Notes under the pieces: model-generated
Told to the model about the DNA's origin: nothing
The model's database searches: none
The model's input: only the letters and a program-made list of their open reading frames with translations
Origin: Reyranella humidisoli
GTDB taxonomy: Bacteria > Pseudomonadota > Alphaproteobacteria > Reyranellales > Reyranellaceae
DNA: 64,000 nt
NCBI RefSeq assembly: GCF_019039055.1
Contig: NZ_JAHOPB010000001.1
Location: 3,136,001 to 3,200,000, forward strand
Direction: 5' to 3'
Translations under genes and position numbers: made by a program
Part shown: piece after piece, positions 18,105 through 26,575 of the stretch
Layout: each line of letters opens with the position of its first letter
How positions within the stretch are numbered: the first letter of the stretch is position 1

Positions 18105-18635
18105 TCAGGCCTGCTTGCTCTTGTGATAGTGCCTCTTGGCCTTGGCGCGATTGCCGCACGACGACATGGTGCACCAGCGCCGCTTTCCGGCGCGGCTCTC
18201 GTCGAGGAACAGGTAGAGGCATTCGGGGTTGGCGCAGCGGCGCACTTTGGCCAGTTTCGCGCTGGCCAGCAGGTCGCCGGCCGACCACAGGACAGGGGCG
18301 AGCAGGGCCAGCGCCGTGCCTGTCCTCAGGTCGAGATCCCAGTCGTACCCGTCCTTTTCGCGCTTGAGCGCCGTGCGGGCGGGGGCGTTGGCGAGGGCCG
18401 CGTTCAGCTCCTCGAAATCCCGGCCTGCGGGCGTCTTTCCCTGGGCCACGGCATCGAACAGCCGATGGATCGTCTCGCGCAGAGCCAGCGCCTGTTCGAA
18501 TTCCTTCTGGATAGGAGGCTTCGGTGCCTTGAGCCAGGCCGACAGGTCGGACGGCTCCTTCAGCGTTTCCGTAGGCGTTTCCTGCCCGCGCCAGTAGCGC
18601 GTGTTCGCAAACTCCAGACAGAGATCGGCATTCAT
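18105..18635 (-). CDS. CGNR zinc finger (ABATE) domain-containing protein, putative regulator
   Basis: A 176-residue protein of the ABATE / CGNR family. The N-terminal LCLEFANTRYWRG segment is the ABATE start. The C-terminal zinc finger has CANPEC near residue 134 and CTMSSCGNRAKAKRHY near 154, which supplies four Cys and the name-giving CGNR. The family is thought to be transcription regulators responding to small molecules. It is divergent from a VOC-domain gene, and the gap holds a 30-base dyad that could be its operator. Confidence 0.92.
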   Translation of the reverse strand: MNADLCLEFANTRYWRGQETPTETLKEPSDLSAWLKAPKPPIQKEFEQALALRETIHRLFDAVAQGKTPAGRDFEELNAALANAPARTALKREKDGYDWDLDLRTGTALALLAPVLWSAGDLLASAKLAKVRRCANPECLYLFLDESRAGKRRWCTMSSCGNRAKAKRHYHKSKQA

Positions 18636-18684
18636 CGACGGGACTTACTAACCGGTTGTCGGGTTGACAAGGCGGCCTCCCGAT

Positions 18685-18714
18685 AATAACCATATAACCA
18701 GTTATATAGTTATT
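18685..18714. promoter_or_regulatory. 30-bp dyad, candidate operator of the CGNR regulator
   Basis: The arms at 18685-18698 and 18701-18714 are reverse complements at 13 of 14 positions around a two-base centre. The AT-rich dyad stands out in GC-rich DNA. It lies 16 bases before the VOC start and 50 bases from the CGNR start. A TTGACA at 18664-18669 could be a -35 element. Confidence 0.7.
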
Positions 18715-18729
18715 CAGAGGGAGATTGCC

Positions 18730-19101
18730 ATGTTCGACCATGTTTCCATCGGCGTTGCGGACATTCCCCGCGCCCGGACGTTCTACGACGAGGCGCTCAA
18801 GCCGCTCGGCTACGCGCGCCTGAGCGACGGCGAGACCTCGTTGGGTTATGGCGAAAAGGAGGTCGGCCTGTGGATCGGCAAGGCTGCAAAGCCGGTGAAG
18901 GCCGACATGGAGTCGGGCCTGCATTTCTGTTTCGTGGCCCGGGATCGCAAGGCTGTTGATGCGTTCCATGCCGCCGCGCTCCGGAATGGCGGCAAGGACA
19001 ACGGCAAGCCTGGCGTCCGCTCGGACTACAGCCCGACCTATTACGCGGCCTTCGTGATCGATCCCGACGGCTATCGGATCGAGGCCTACTGCGGGAAGTG
19101 A
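18730..19101 (+). CDS. VOC family protein (glyoxalase/bleomycin resistance fold)
   Basis: A 123-residue single-module VOC protein. It starts MFDHVSIGVAD, with a typical metal-site His at residue 4, a GLHFCFVA strand with a second His near residue 61, and ends DPDGYRIEAYCGK with the expected Glu. The ATG at 18730 has GGGAGA upstream. Two modules normally dimerise to form the active site. It is divergent from the CGNR regulator and likely controlled by it; the substrate is unknown. Confidence 0.92.
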   Translation: MFDHVSIGVADIPRARTFYDEALKPLGYARLSDGETSLGYGEKEVGLWIGKAAKPVKADMESGLHFCFVARDRKAVDAFHAAALRNGGKDNGKPGVRSDYSPTYYAAFVIDPDGYRIEAYCGK

Positions 19102-19172
19102 CCGAATCGGGTTGCAAGGATCGCTATTGCTCCCGATGTTGAAGGGAACGATAGCGACCCTGCGAGGCTACG

Positions 19173-19760
19173 ATGACCAACACTGTCCGGTCGGCGACTC
19201 TACCGGAGGAGGCAGCGGCGATCGCCACGCTGACGCTCGCCTTTGGCGCCGATCCGGCAACACGCTGGACCTGGCCGGATCCGCAAGCCTATCTCAACGC
19301 CTTTCCACGCTTTGCAAAAGCGTTCGGCGGCGCGGGCTTCGCGAAGGGCGGCGCCCATGTCGTGGGCGACCATGCCGGAACGGCCCTGTGGCTGCCGCCG
19401 GGCGTCGAGCCGGATGGGGCGGCGCTGGGCGAGTTGATGCGGACGACGGCATCGCCGGAGTCGATGAGCGACGGCATGCAGGTGATGCAGCAGATGGCGA
19501 GCCATCACCCGCGCGAGCCGCATTGGTACCTGCCATTGATCGGCATCGACCCGAAGCACCAAGGCAAAGGGCTGGGCAGCGCGCTGCTCGCTCATGCCAC
19601 CGATATTTGCGATCGCGATGGCGTGCCGGCCTATCTCGAATCGTCGAATCCCAGAAACGTGCCGCTCTACCAGCGCCACGGTTTCGAGATCACGGGCGAG
19701 ATCCAGCACGGCAGCTCGCCGACCATCGTGCCGATGCTGCGGCGGCCGCGGCGTCGCTGA
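19173..19760 (+). CDS. GNAT family N-acetyltransferase
   Basis: A 195-residue GNAT protein. The acetyl-CoA loop is in the IDPKHQGKGLGSALL segment near residues 124-138 (pattern Q-x-x-G-x-G), followed by VPAYLESSNPRNVPLYQRHGFEITGE, the standard C-terminal half. The N-terminal half is like that of small-molecule or puromycin-type acetyltransferases. It is convergent with the ABC transporter ATPase gene, with only four bases between stops. The substrate is not predictable. Confidence 0.92.
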   Translation: MTNTVRSATLPEEAAAIATLTLAFGADPATRWTWPDPQAYLNAFPRFAKAFGGAGFAKGGAHVVGDHAGTALWLPPGVEPDGAALGELMRTTASPESMSDGMQVMQQMASHHPREPHWYLPLIGIDPKHQGKGLGSALLAHATDICDRDGVPAYLESSNPRNVPLYQRHGFEITGEIQHGSSPTIVPMLRRPRRR

Positions 19761-19764
19761 AGGC

Positions 19765-20544
19765 TCAGGCCGCCTTCTTGCCGTGATGGCTGTGCAGCTT
19801 CGCGCTCAGCACGCGGCGGATGGCATTGAACTCCGGGCTCGCGACATCGCGGGGACGCTGGAGGTCGAGCGGGTTGTCGCTCTCGATTCGGCCGGGGCCC
19901 GGCGTCATCACGACCACCCGGTTGGCCAGCAGGATCGCCTCCTCGACCGCGTGCGTCACGAACACGACGGTGAGCTTGGTGCGTTCCCAGATGTCGAGAA
20001 GCTCGTCCTGCAGGCGCTCGCGCGTCATGGCGTCGAGGGCGCCGAAGGGCTCGTCCATCAGCACGAGTTCGGCATCGTTGGCCAGCACGCGCGCGATCGC
20101 CACCCGCTGCTTCATGCCGCCCGAGAGTTGATGCGGATAGGCGTTGGCGAATTTGGCGAGGCCAACCAGGTCGATGAACTTGTCGACGATCTGCTTCACC
20201 TCGGCGGCGCCGAGGCCGCGCGACGCCGGACCGAAGCCGATGTTGGCGCGCACGCTGAGCCACGGGAACAGCGCATAGTCCTGGAAGACCATGCCGCGCG
20301 ACGGATCGGGTCCGGCGATCGGCTTGCCCCACATCAGCGCCTCTCCGGAGGAGGGCTGATCGAAGCCGGCCATGATGCGCAGCAGGGTGGACTTGCCGCA
20401 GCCCGAGGCGCCGATCAGGCAGATGAACTCGCCCTTGTTGATCGAGAGGTTGGCGCCCGAGAGCGCATGGATCGTCTGGTCCTGTAGCTGGAAGACCTTG
20501 GACACGCCCTTGATCTCGACGATGGGAGTGGCGGACTCAGCCAT
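19765..20544 (-). CDS. ABC transporter ATP-binding protein (nitrate/sulfonate/taurine type)
   Basis: A 259-residue ATPase of the SsuB/TauB/NrtD group. Walker A is GASGCGKST near residue 43, the signature is LSGGMKQR near 140, Walker B is LVLMDEPFGALD near 162, and the H-loop is VTHAVEEA. The start overlaps the permease stop by eight bases. With the permease and receptor genes upstream it makes a complete importer. No sulfonate or nitrate enzyme lies nearby, so the ligand stays open; pyrimidine precursors, taurine and aromatic sulfonates are all known for the group. Confidence 0.94.
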   Translation of the reverse strand: MAESATPIVEIKGVSKVFQLQDQTIHALSGANLSINKGEFICLIGASGCGKSTLLRIMAGFDQPSSGEALMWGKPIAGPDPSRGMVFQDYALFPWLSVRANIGFGPASRGLGAAEVKQIVDKFIDLVGLAKFANAYPHQLSGGMKQRVAIARVLANDAELVLMDEPFGALDAMTRERLQDELLDIWERTKLTVVFVTHAVEEAILLANRVVVMTPGPGRIESDNPLDLQRPRDVASPEFNAIRRVLSAKLHSHHGKKAA

Positions 20545-21397
20545 GATGGTTGGGACTCCAGCGCAGGAGGTAGTTGCCGAGCGCCACGACGACGCGGTCG
20601 GAGATGTAACCAGCGAGACCGATCACGATCATGCCGCAGATCACCAACTCGGTGCGCGACAGGGTGCGGCCATCCATGATCACGGCACCCAGTCCCTGCG
20701 GCACACCAGTCATCTCGCCGACGACGATGACGAACCAGGCGAGGCCGAGGCCGAGCCGCAGGCCGGTGAAGATCGACGGCGTCGCCGCCGGCAGCACCAC
20801 CTTGTAGAACTGGGCATTGCCGCGGCAGCCCAGCATCGAGGCCGCCTCGAACAGCTTGGGGTCGACCGAGCGAACGCCGAAGATCGTGTTGAGAAGGATC
20901 GGGTAGAAGGCGCCCAGGCAGACCAAGGCGAAGGCCGACTTCGCGCCGAGGCCGAACAGGATCATCGACAGTGGCAGCCACGCCGTGACCGGGATCGGCC
21001 GCATCACCTGCAGGAAGGGATCGAGCACCATGCGTGCGGTCGGCACGCGGCCGATCAGGATGCCGATCGGCAGCGCGAACAGCGCGGCCAGCGCGAAGCC
21101 GCCATAGACGCGGCTCATCGAGGCGAGCAGATGCGTGGTCAGCGTCGCGGAGTAGGCGTCGTCGTAGATGCCGCCCACCGCGAAATCGATCATGTACTCG
21201 CCGACCGCATAGGGCGTCGGGATGAGCCTGGTCCATTGCTGAGTCGTGGCGACCTGCCAGAAGACCAGCAGGATCAGCGGCACGATCAGCGCCAGCACGA
21301 TCGGCTTGAAGCGTGACCAGGTCGAGCGCGTTGCCGCGCGTGTTGGCCCGGCGGCCCCGGCCGCCGCCGGAGCCGATACTGTCTCGACGATCGCCAT
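20537..21397 (-). CDS. ABC transporter permease (SsuC/TauC type)
   Basis: A 286-residue inner-membrane permease with about six membrane segments, after an Ala/Thr-rich cytoplasmic N-terminus. The EAA-type coupling loop is in the FEAASMLGCRGNAQFYKVVLPAATPSIFTG region, residues near 180-210. It is translationally coupled to the ATPase gene (eight-base overlap) and follows the receptor gene by 25 bases. Confidence 0.93.
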   Translation of the reverse strand: MAIVETVSAPAAAGAAGPTRAATRSTWSRFKPIVLALIVPLILLVFWQVATTQQWTRLIPTPYAVGEYMIDFAVGGIYDDAYSATLTTHLLASMSRVYGGFALAALFALPIGILIGRVPTARMVLDPFLQVMRPIPVTAWLPLSMILFGLGAKSAFALVCLGAFYPILLNTIFGVRSVDPKLFEAASMLGCRGNAQFYKVVLPAATPSIFTGLRLGLGLAWFVIVVGEMTGVPQGLGAVIMDGRTLSRTELVICGMIVIGLAGYISDRVVVALGNYLLRWSPNHHG

Positions 21398-21422
21398 GCT
21401 GCGCTCCGCCGCTTGCCGTCGC

Positions 21423-22382
21423 CTAGCTGGCGATCTCGTTCGAGAACTTCGGATTGAGGAAGGTCTCGAACTTCGGCAGCGCGCGGATCTGCTTCAGCTC
21501 AAGCATGTGCTGGGCGTAGGTCTTGGCCTGGCCCTGTACCTTGTCGTCGAGCTTCCACACGTACTCGACGTTGTTGGCGCCGAGCACCTGCTCGACCGCG
21601 GCGCGGTTGGCGCCGAGCTTCTGCACCGTCATGTCGACCACGGCCGGCTTGTTGGCCGACATGAATTCGACGGCCTGGCGGTGGGTCTTCAGCATGGTCC
21701 GGATCATTTCCGGATTCTTCGCAACCGTCTCTTCGTTGGTGCCGATGATCATGTTGAGGCCGCCCATGGCCGTGCCATAGGGATACTCGACGAGCTGGCC
21801 GACGCCGGACGTGATGGAAAGGGCCGGGCCCGGTTCGGCGCCGACATAGGCGTCGATGTCGCCGCGCGACAGCATGGCGGGCATCTCGCCGAAGGGTACG
21901 CGGACCGAGGTGATGTCCTTCGGCGTGAGACCCTCCATGCGCATGCGCTCGAAGATGAAGACTTCCTGGGTCGAGCCCGGCCAGATGCCGACCTTCTTGC
22001 CCTTGAGATCCTTGACCGTCTTGACGTCGGAGCCGGCCTTGGAGATGACGCCCATGCCCTTGTTCGACATGGCGCCCACGACGACCACGGGCTCGCCGGC
22101 AGCGGCGCCCAGGATGCCCGCGGCGATGCCGAACGTGCCGAGGTCCACCGACTTGGTGACGACGGCGTTCTTGCAGTCGGTCGGGCTGTCGAAGGTGATG
22201 ATCTCGATCTTGAGGCCGGCGGGCGCGAACTTCTCGTAGAAGTGGGGCGGCATCGAATGGACGAGGCGCAGAGCTCCCATCTTGACCGTCTGCCCGCTTT
22301 GCGCGCGCAGGATGGACGGCGCGGCCAGGGTTCCCACGGCAGCAAGGCTGGCCCCGGCCAGCAGACGACGACGATTGATCAT
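21423..22382 (-). CDS. ABC transporter substrate-binding protein (SsuA/NrtA/ThiY-like)
   Basis: A 319-residue periplasmic receptor. The N-terminus MINRRRLLAGASLAAVGTLA is a probable twin-arginine signal (RRRLLAG), with cleavage near LRAQS. Residues 33 onward give the NMT1/SsuA-like fold, with the GIAAGILGAAAGEP ligand loop and the DLKGKKVGIWPGST segment. It is the first gene of the transporter operon. Nothing in the neighbouring genes indicates the ligand. Confidence 0.92.
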   Translation of the reverse strand: MINRRRLLAGASLAAVGTLAAPSILRAQSGQTVKMGALRLVHSMPPHFYEKFAPAGLKIEIITFDSPTDCKNAVVTKSVDLGTFGIAAGILGAAAGEPVVVVGAMSNKGMGVISKAGSDVKTVKDLKGKKVGIWPGSTQEVFIFERMRMEGLTPKDITSVRVPFGEMPAMLSRGDIDAYVGAEPGPALSITSGVGQLVEYPYGTAMGGLNMIIGTNEETVAKNPEMIRTMLKTHRQAVEFMSANKPAVVDMTVQKLGANRAAVEQVLGANNVEYVWKLDDKVQGQAKTYAQHMLELKQIRALPKFETFLNPKFSNEIAS

Positions 22383-22413
22383 GAAATGCCTCCCAAGCAG
22401 TACCCTCGGAAGG

Positions 22414-22445
22414 CAACAAGCGTGCCAATGTCGGCACGCTTGTTG
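22414..22445 (-). terminator. hairpin between gamma-glutamyltransferase and ABC operon
   Basis: Perfect 13-base arms CAACAAGCGTGCC (22414-22426) and GGCACGCTTGTTG (22433-22445) surround a six-base loop, 24 bases beyond the gamma-glutamyltransferase stop. No clear T-run follows, so it may attenuate or stabilise rather than terminate. Confidence 0.6.
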
Positions 22446-22468
22446 TGGGCAAGACTTTCGGGCGGTCT

Positions 22469-24067
22469 CTAGAAGCCGACCGCCGCGCCGTCGCGACGGC
22501 TCTCGGAGGCGCCGAGATAGGCGCCGCCTTCCGGGAACCGCCAGATGATCTGGCTCGATCCGAAGTCGAAGCTGGGCATCTTCGTCCGCGTCAGGCGATG
22601 GCCGCGGCTTTCCAGCCCGTCGAGCGTGCCCTGCGGCATGTGCTCTTCCGTCCAGACCGTGCCGTCGGTCTCGTGCACGCGCCAGCGCGGGGCGTCGATC
22701 GCGGCCTGCGGGTTCTGCCCGTAGTCGACGATGCGGGAGAAGACCTGCATGTGACCCTGCGGCTGCATCGCGCCACCCATCAGGCCGAAGGTCGCCACCG
22801 GCCGGCCGTCCTTGGTGATGAAGGCCGGGATGATCGTGTGGAAGGGCCGCTTGTTCGGCCCGACCTCGTTGGGATGTCCCTTGGTCGTGACGAAGCCGGT
22901 GCCGCGGTTCTGCAACGCAATGCCGGTGCCCGGCACCACGATGCCGGAGCCGAAGCCCGTGTAGTTGGACTGGATCAGCGACACCATCATGCCCGAGGCG
23001 TCGGCGGTGCCGAGATAGATCGTGCCGCCGTCCTTGGGCGTGCCGGGGCCGAAGTCCTTCGCCTTCTTCGGATCGATCAGCTTGGCACGGCTCTTGAGAT
23101 AGGCCTTGTCCAGCATCTGCGCCGGCGTCACTTCCATGAAGCGCGGGTCGGCGACGTAGCGGTAGATGTCGGCGAAGGCGAGCTTCATCGCCTCGATGCG
23201 GAGATGCGCGACCTCGGGACCGTCGCAGTCGAGCCCGGCCAGTTCGAAGTTCTCGAGGATGCCCAGCGCCATGCAGGCCGCGATGCCCTGGCCCGACGGC
23301 GGGATTTCGTGCAGCGTCGTGCCACGATAGGCGAGGCCGATCGGGTCGACCCAGTCAGGCTTGTGCGCCGCAAGGTCTTCCTTGCGCAATGCGCCGCCGG
23401 TCTCGCGGGCATATTTGTCCATCGCCTCGGCGAGTTCGCCCCGATAGAACGCCTCGCCCTTGCTCTCGGCGATCTTGGTCAGCGTCTTCGCCTGGTCGGG
23501 GAACTTCCACAGTTCGCCCGGCTGGGGCGCGCGGCCGTTCGGCAGGAACGCCTTCACCCAGCTTTCCTGGCCCTTGAGCCGGTCGATCGCGCGATGCCAT
23601 TGGTGCGCCACCATGTAGGAGACGCGGAAGCCGTCATGGGCGTACTTGATTGCCGGTTCGAACAGGTCGGCGAAGGGCAGCTTTCCGTAGCGCTTGTGCA
23701 GTTCCATCCAGAGCGACACGGCGCCCGGCGTCGTTACGCTGCCCCAGCCGACATGGGGCATCTTGTCGAGGCCGGCATATTGGTCGGGCGTCATCAGCGC
23801 CGGCGAATGGCCGTGCGCGTTCAGGCCCACGAGCTGCTTGCCATCCCACAGGATGCAGAAGGCGTCGGCGCCGATGCCGTTCATCGTGGGCTCGACCACG
23901 GTGATGGCGGCCGCGCTCGCGATGGCCGCGTCGACCGCGTTGCCGCCCTTGGCCAGCATGCGCAGGCCGGCCGTGGAGGCGAGGTGCTGGGACGTGGAGA
24001 CGACGTTCTCGGCGAAGACCGGCAGCTTCTTGGTCGAATAGGGAAAGTCGTACGTGAAAGACGGCAC
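22469..24067 (-). CDS. gamma-glutamyltransferase family protein
   Basis: A 532-residue Ntn-hydrolase of the gamma-glutamyltransferase family. I chose the GTG at 24067: it follows the upstream stop (24081) with AAAGGA in between, and the family's FTYDFPYSTKKLP start lies just after. The self-cleavage nucleophile is expected as Thr in GGTIYLGTAD near residue 348; the usual TTH triplet is TIY here, so the second Thr and His differ. The later PSGQG and GGAMQPQGHMQ blocks match the family. It lacks a signal peptide. Cephalosporin-acylase-like and cytosolic GGT-like members show similar changes, so the substrate may not be glutathione. Confidence 0.9.
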   Translation of the reverse strand: MPSFTYDFPYSTKKLPVFAENVVSTSQHLASTAGLRMLAKGGNAVDAAIASAAAITVVEPTMNGIGADAFCILWDGKQLVGLNAHGHSPALMTPDQYAGLDKMPHVGWGSVTTPGAVSLWMELHKRYGKLPFADLFEPAIKYAHDGFRVSYMVAHQWHRAIDRLKGQESWVKAFLPNGRAPQPGELWKFPDQAKTLTKIAESKGEAFYRGELAEAMDKYARETGGALRKEDLAAHKPDWVDPIGLAYRGTTLHEIPPSGQGIAACMALGILENFELAGLDCDGPEVAHLRIEAMKLAFADIYRYVADPRFMEVTPAQMLDKAYLKSRAKLIDPKKAKDFGPGTPKDGGTIYLGTADASGMMVSLIQSNYTGFGSGIVVPGTGIALQNRGTGFVTTKGHPNEVGPNKRPFHTIIPAFITKDGRPVATFGLMGGAMQPQGHMQVFSRIVDYGQNPQAAIDAPRWRVHETDGTVWTEEHMPQGTLDGLESRGHRLTRTKMPSFDFGSSQIIWRFPEGGAYLGASESRRDGAAVGF

Positions 24068-24080
24068 CTCGAAATCCTTT

Positions 24081-24665
24081 CTACTTCTTCGAGGCCTGGA
24101 GGGCCTCGATGCGCGCCACGAAGCGTGGCGTCTGCAGGAACTGGCGATGCTCCGCGGCGCTCTTGCCGAACAGGCGGGAGAGATCGAGCACACCGGAGCC
24201 CGCGATCTCGCCCATCCGCCCGGAGAGCGTCACGCGTTCGCCAAGCCGCAGGGTTTTTAGCGCCGCAACGGCCGCCTCGGAAAGGCCCGGCGGGGGAGCG
24301 GCACGCGATCGTGTGGAGAAAAAGTCGGTGACGGTGCCGGCGAAGGCCAGCGCCCAGTCGTTGAATGCGTAGAGCGAAACCTGGCGGCCGATGTCGATCG
24401 TCACCGCCGCGGTCTGGGCGTTGCCCTCGATCCTGGTCAGCGTGCCGCACCAGTCCTCGAAGGCGCCGACCTTGCCGGCCAGCGCGATGCTCTGGCGCGC
24501 GGCTTCCTCGACCCTGAGCGGGTTGTTGGAGGCGAGGGCGGGCTTGGCCATTTCCTGCAGCCCGTCGAGAAACACCTTCTGCGCCGGATTGCGCTCGTGG
24601 CACGGCCGGTCGAAGCAGCCGGTCAGCACGAGGCCCGCGCCGCCGAGCAGGAAGTTTCTGCGCAA
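24081..24665 (-). CDS. hypothetical lipoprotein
   Basis: No family recognised. About 194 residues from a TTG start at 24665, which is preceded by GGAGAGGA. The N-terminus RRNFLLGGAGLVLTGC ends in a lipobox (LTGC), so it is probably a lipoprotein. An in-frame ATG at 24755 would add 30 residues encoded inside a palindromic repeat, which I consider non-coding. The mature part is mixed alpha/beta with SLYAFNDWALAF and GRMGEIAGSGVLDLSRLFG segments. The stop is 13 bases before the gamma-glutamyltransferase start, so the two are probably co-transcribed. Confidence 0.7.
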   Translation of the reverse strand: MRRNFLLGGAGLVLTGCFDRPCHERNPAQKVFLDGLQEMAKPALASNNPLRVEEAARQSIALAGKVGAFEDWCGTLTRIEGNAQTAAVTIDIGRQVSLYAFNDWALAFAGTVTDFFSTRSRAAPPPGLSEAAVAALKTLRLGERVTLSGRMGEIAGSGVLDLSRLFGKSAAEHRQFLQTPRFVARIEALQASKK

Positions 24666-24690
24666 CGCGTCCTCTCCGCCCGCGCCAGAG

Positions 24691-24790
24691 GGGGGAGAGG
24701 AAGGGGCCCCGCGCGTCAGCGCGGGGGAGGTGAGGTGGGTCATGCGCCGCGTCACCCCCTCACCTTACCTCTCCCCCATGGGGGAGAGGA
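24691..24790. repeat. inverted repeat (CTCTCCCCC family), second copy
   Basis: A degenerate relative of the element at 13435-13519. GGGGGAGAGG on the left and CCTCTCCCCCATGGGGGAGAGG on the right flank a GC-rich core with GCGCGGGGGAGGTGAGGTGGG and CCCCCTCACC arms. It separates the acyl-CoA ligase stop from the lipoprotein start. Confidence 0.65.
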
Positions 24791-24802
24791 ACAAGAGAGC
24801 GA

Positions 24803-26527
24803 TCACGCCGCCTTCGACTGCGCCTTGGCCCGCTCTTCTTCCTTGAGTTCCTTCTTGGAGAGCTTGCCGACCGGGGTCTTGGGCAACTCCGGGCGGATCT
24901 CCAGGGCAACCGGCATCTCGTGCTTGCCGATCTTGCCCTCGAGATGCTTCTTCAGTTCCTCGAAGGTGAGCGACGCGCCGGGCTTCAGCTTGACGAAGAC
25001 CTTGGGCGCTTCCTGGCGATAGGGATCGGGGATGCCGATCACGATCACCTCGTCGACCGCCGGGTGCTCGTAGACCGCTTCCTCGATCATGCGCGGATAG
25101 ACGTTGTAGCCGGAGGAGATGATGAGGTCCTTCGAACGGTCGACCAGGTAGAGCCAGCCGTCCTCGTCCATGTAGCCCATGTCGCCGGTACGCAGCCCCA
25201 TCCAGTTGCTCGATGGATGGCGGAACAGGACCTTGTCGGTCTCTTCCTGCTTCTTCCAGTAACCCTTCATGACCTGCGGGCCGATGATGCAGACTTCGCC
25301 GACATGCTCCTTGCCGGGCGGCAGCACCTTGTCGCCGTCCTCCATGTCGCGGATCTCGATCACGGTCCCGGGCATCGGCACGCCGCACGAGCCGACGCGT
25401 CGGACGCTCTTGTCGACCGGGCAGATCGCGCCGGTCGGCGAAGTCTCGGTGAGGCCGTAGCCCTCGATCAGCGTGGCGCCGGTCAGCTTCTCGAAGCTCT
25501 GCTGCACTTCGACGGGCAGCGGGGCGCCACCCGACATGCAGATCTTGAGCGAGCTGAGGTCGAGGCCCTGCGCCTTGGGGTGCTTGTTGATCGCGGTGTA
25601 GAGCGTCGGCACACCTGGCAGGAAGGTCGGCTTCTTCTTCCCGAGGTCGTTGACGATCATGTCGATGTCGGGCCGCGGGTAGAGGATGAGCTGGTTGCCG
25701 TTGCGCACCGCGCCCAGCATGATTCCCGACAGCGCGTAGATGTGGAACAGCGGCAGCACGCACACGACTTTCTCGGTGCCCGGTGTCGTGTAGGGTACGG
25801 TCCACGCCTGGCCCTGGCTCATCGCCGCCATCACGCAGCCATGCGTCAGCATCGCGGCCTTCGGGAGCCCGGTCGTGCCGCCGGTGTATTGCAGCAGCGC
25901 CACCTCGTCCCACAGATTGTCGCTCGACGGCTTGTAGGCGAGGTACTTGCCGTCGTTGTTCAGGAGGTCCTTGAACGACATGTGCCAGTCGTCGCGCGGC
26001 CAGGTCGACAGCTCCTTCTTCTTGGCGATCGGGTAGAGCCAGCTCTTGGGCCACGGCAGGTAGTCGGCGATCGAGCCGACGATCAGCTTCTTGAGACGAG
26101 TCTTGCCGCGCATCGCGGCCATCTTGGGATAGAGCGCAGCGACGTCGAGCGTCACCAGCACGTCGGTCTCCGAATCGCCGATCTTGAATTCGAGTTCACG
26201 CGCCGCATCGAGCGGCGAATAGTTCACCACCCGGCCACCCGCCTTCAGCACGCCGAAGAAGGCGATGATGTAGTGGGGGGTATTGGGCAGGTAGAGGCCG
26301 ACGTTCACGCCCGGTTTCACGCCCAGCTTCTGGAAGCCGGCGGCGGCCCGGTCGGATGCTTCCTTGTAGTCGCGGAACGTCATCACCTTGTCGAGGAAGT
26401 CGGTGAAGGGCCGGTCGCCGTACTTGGCGCAGCTTTCCTCGAAGCTCTGGTGGATCGTCATCCGGGGGACGTCGAGTTCCCACTTCACGCCCGGCGGATA
26501 GCTCTTCTCCCAAGGATAGTTCGACAT
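24803..26527 (-). CDS. long-chain fatty acid--CoA ligase (AMP-binding enzyme)
   Basis: A 574-residue adenylate-forming acyl-CoA ligase of FadD type. The P-loop-like motif QYTGGTTGLPKAAM is near residue 214, the A5 motif GYGLTETSP near 356, the A7 region RTGDMGYMDEDGWLYLVDRSKD near 445, and the C-terminal Lys near VGKLSKKELK. No membrane segment is obvious. It activates a carboxylic acid with ATP and CoA. It lies upstream of the lipoprotein/GGT genes on the same strand, separated by a repeat. In atu clusters AtuH is a ligase, but this gene is 7 kb from the operon, so the link is only possible. Confidence 0.93.
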   Translation of the reverse strand: MSNYPWEKSYPPGVKWELDVPRMTIHQSFEESCAKYGDRPFTDFLDKVMTFRDYKEASDRAAAGFQKLGVKPGVNVGLYLPNTPHYIIAFFGVLKAGGRVVNYSPLDAARELEFKIGDSETDVLVTLDVAALYPKMAAMRGKTRLKKLIVGSIADYLPWPKSWLYPIAKKKELSTWPRDDWHMSFKDLLNNDGKYLAYKPSSDNLWDEVALLQYTGGTTGLPKAAMLTHGCVMAAMSQGQAWTVPYTTPGTEKVVCVLPLFHIYALSGIMLGAVRNGNQLILYPRPDIDMIVNDLGKKKPTFLPGVPTLYTAINKHPKAQGLDLSSLKICMSGGAPLPVEVQQSFEKLTGATLIEGYGLTETSPTGAICPVDKSVRRVGSCGVPMPGTVIEIRDMEDGDKVLPPGKEHVGEVCIIGPQVMKGYWKKQEETDKVLFRHPSSNWMGLRTGDMGYMDEDGWLYLVDRSKDLIISSGYNVYPRMIEEAVYEHPAVDEVIVIGIPDPYRQEAPKVFVKLKPGASLTFEELKKHLEGKIGKHEMPVALEIRPELPKTPVGKLSKKELKEEERAKAQSKAA

Positions 26528-26575
26528 TTTTAGGTTCCTCCCTGCATCGACTATGCGAGGGGGAACACGGGAGGG

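Noticed and set aside
24081..24755. Lipoprotein start at the ATG at 24755
   Set aside because: The extra 30 residues fall inside a palindromic repeat; the TTG at 24665 has a good ribosome site and begins a proper lipoprotein signal.
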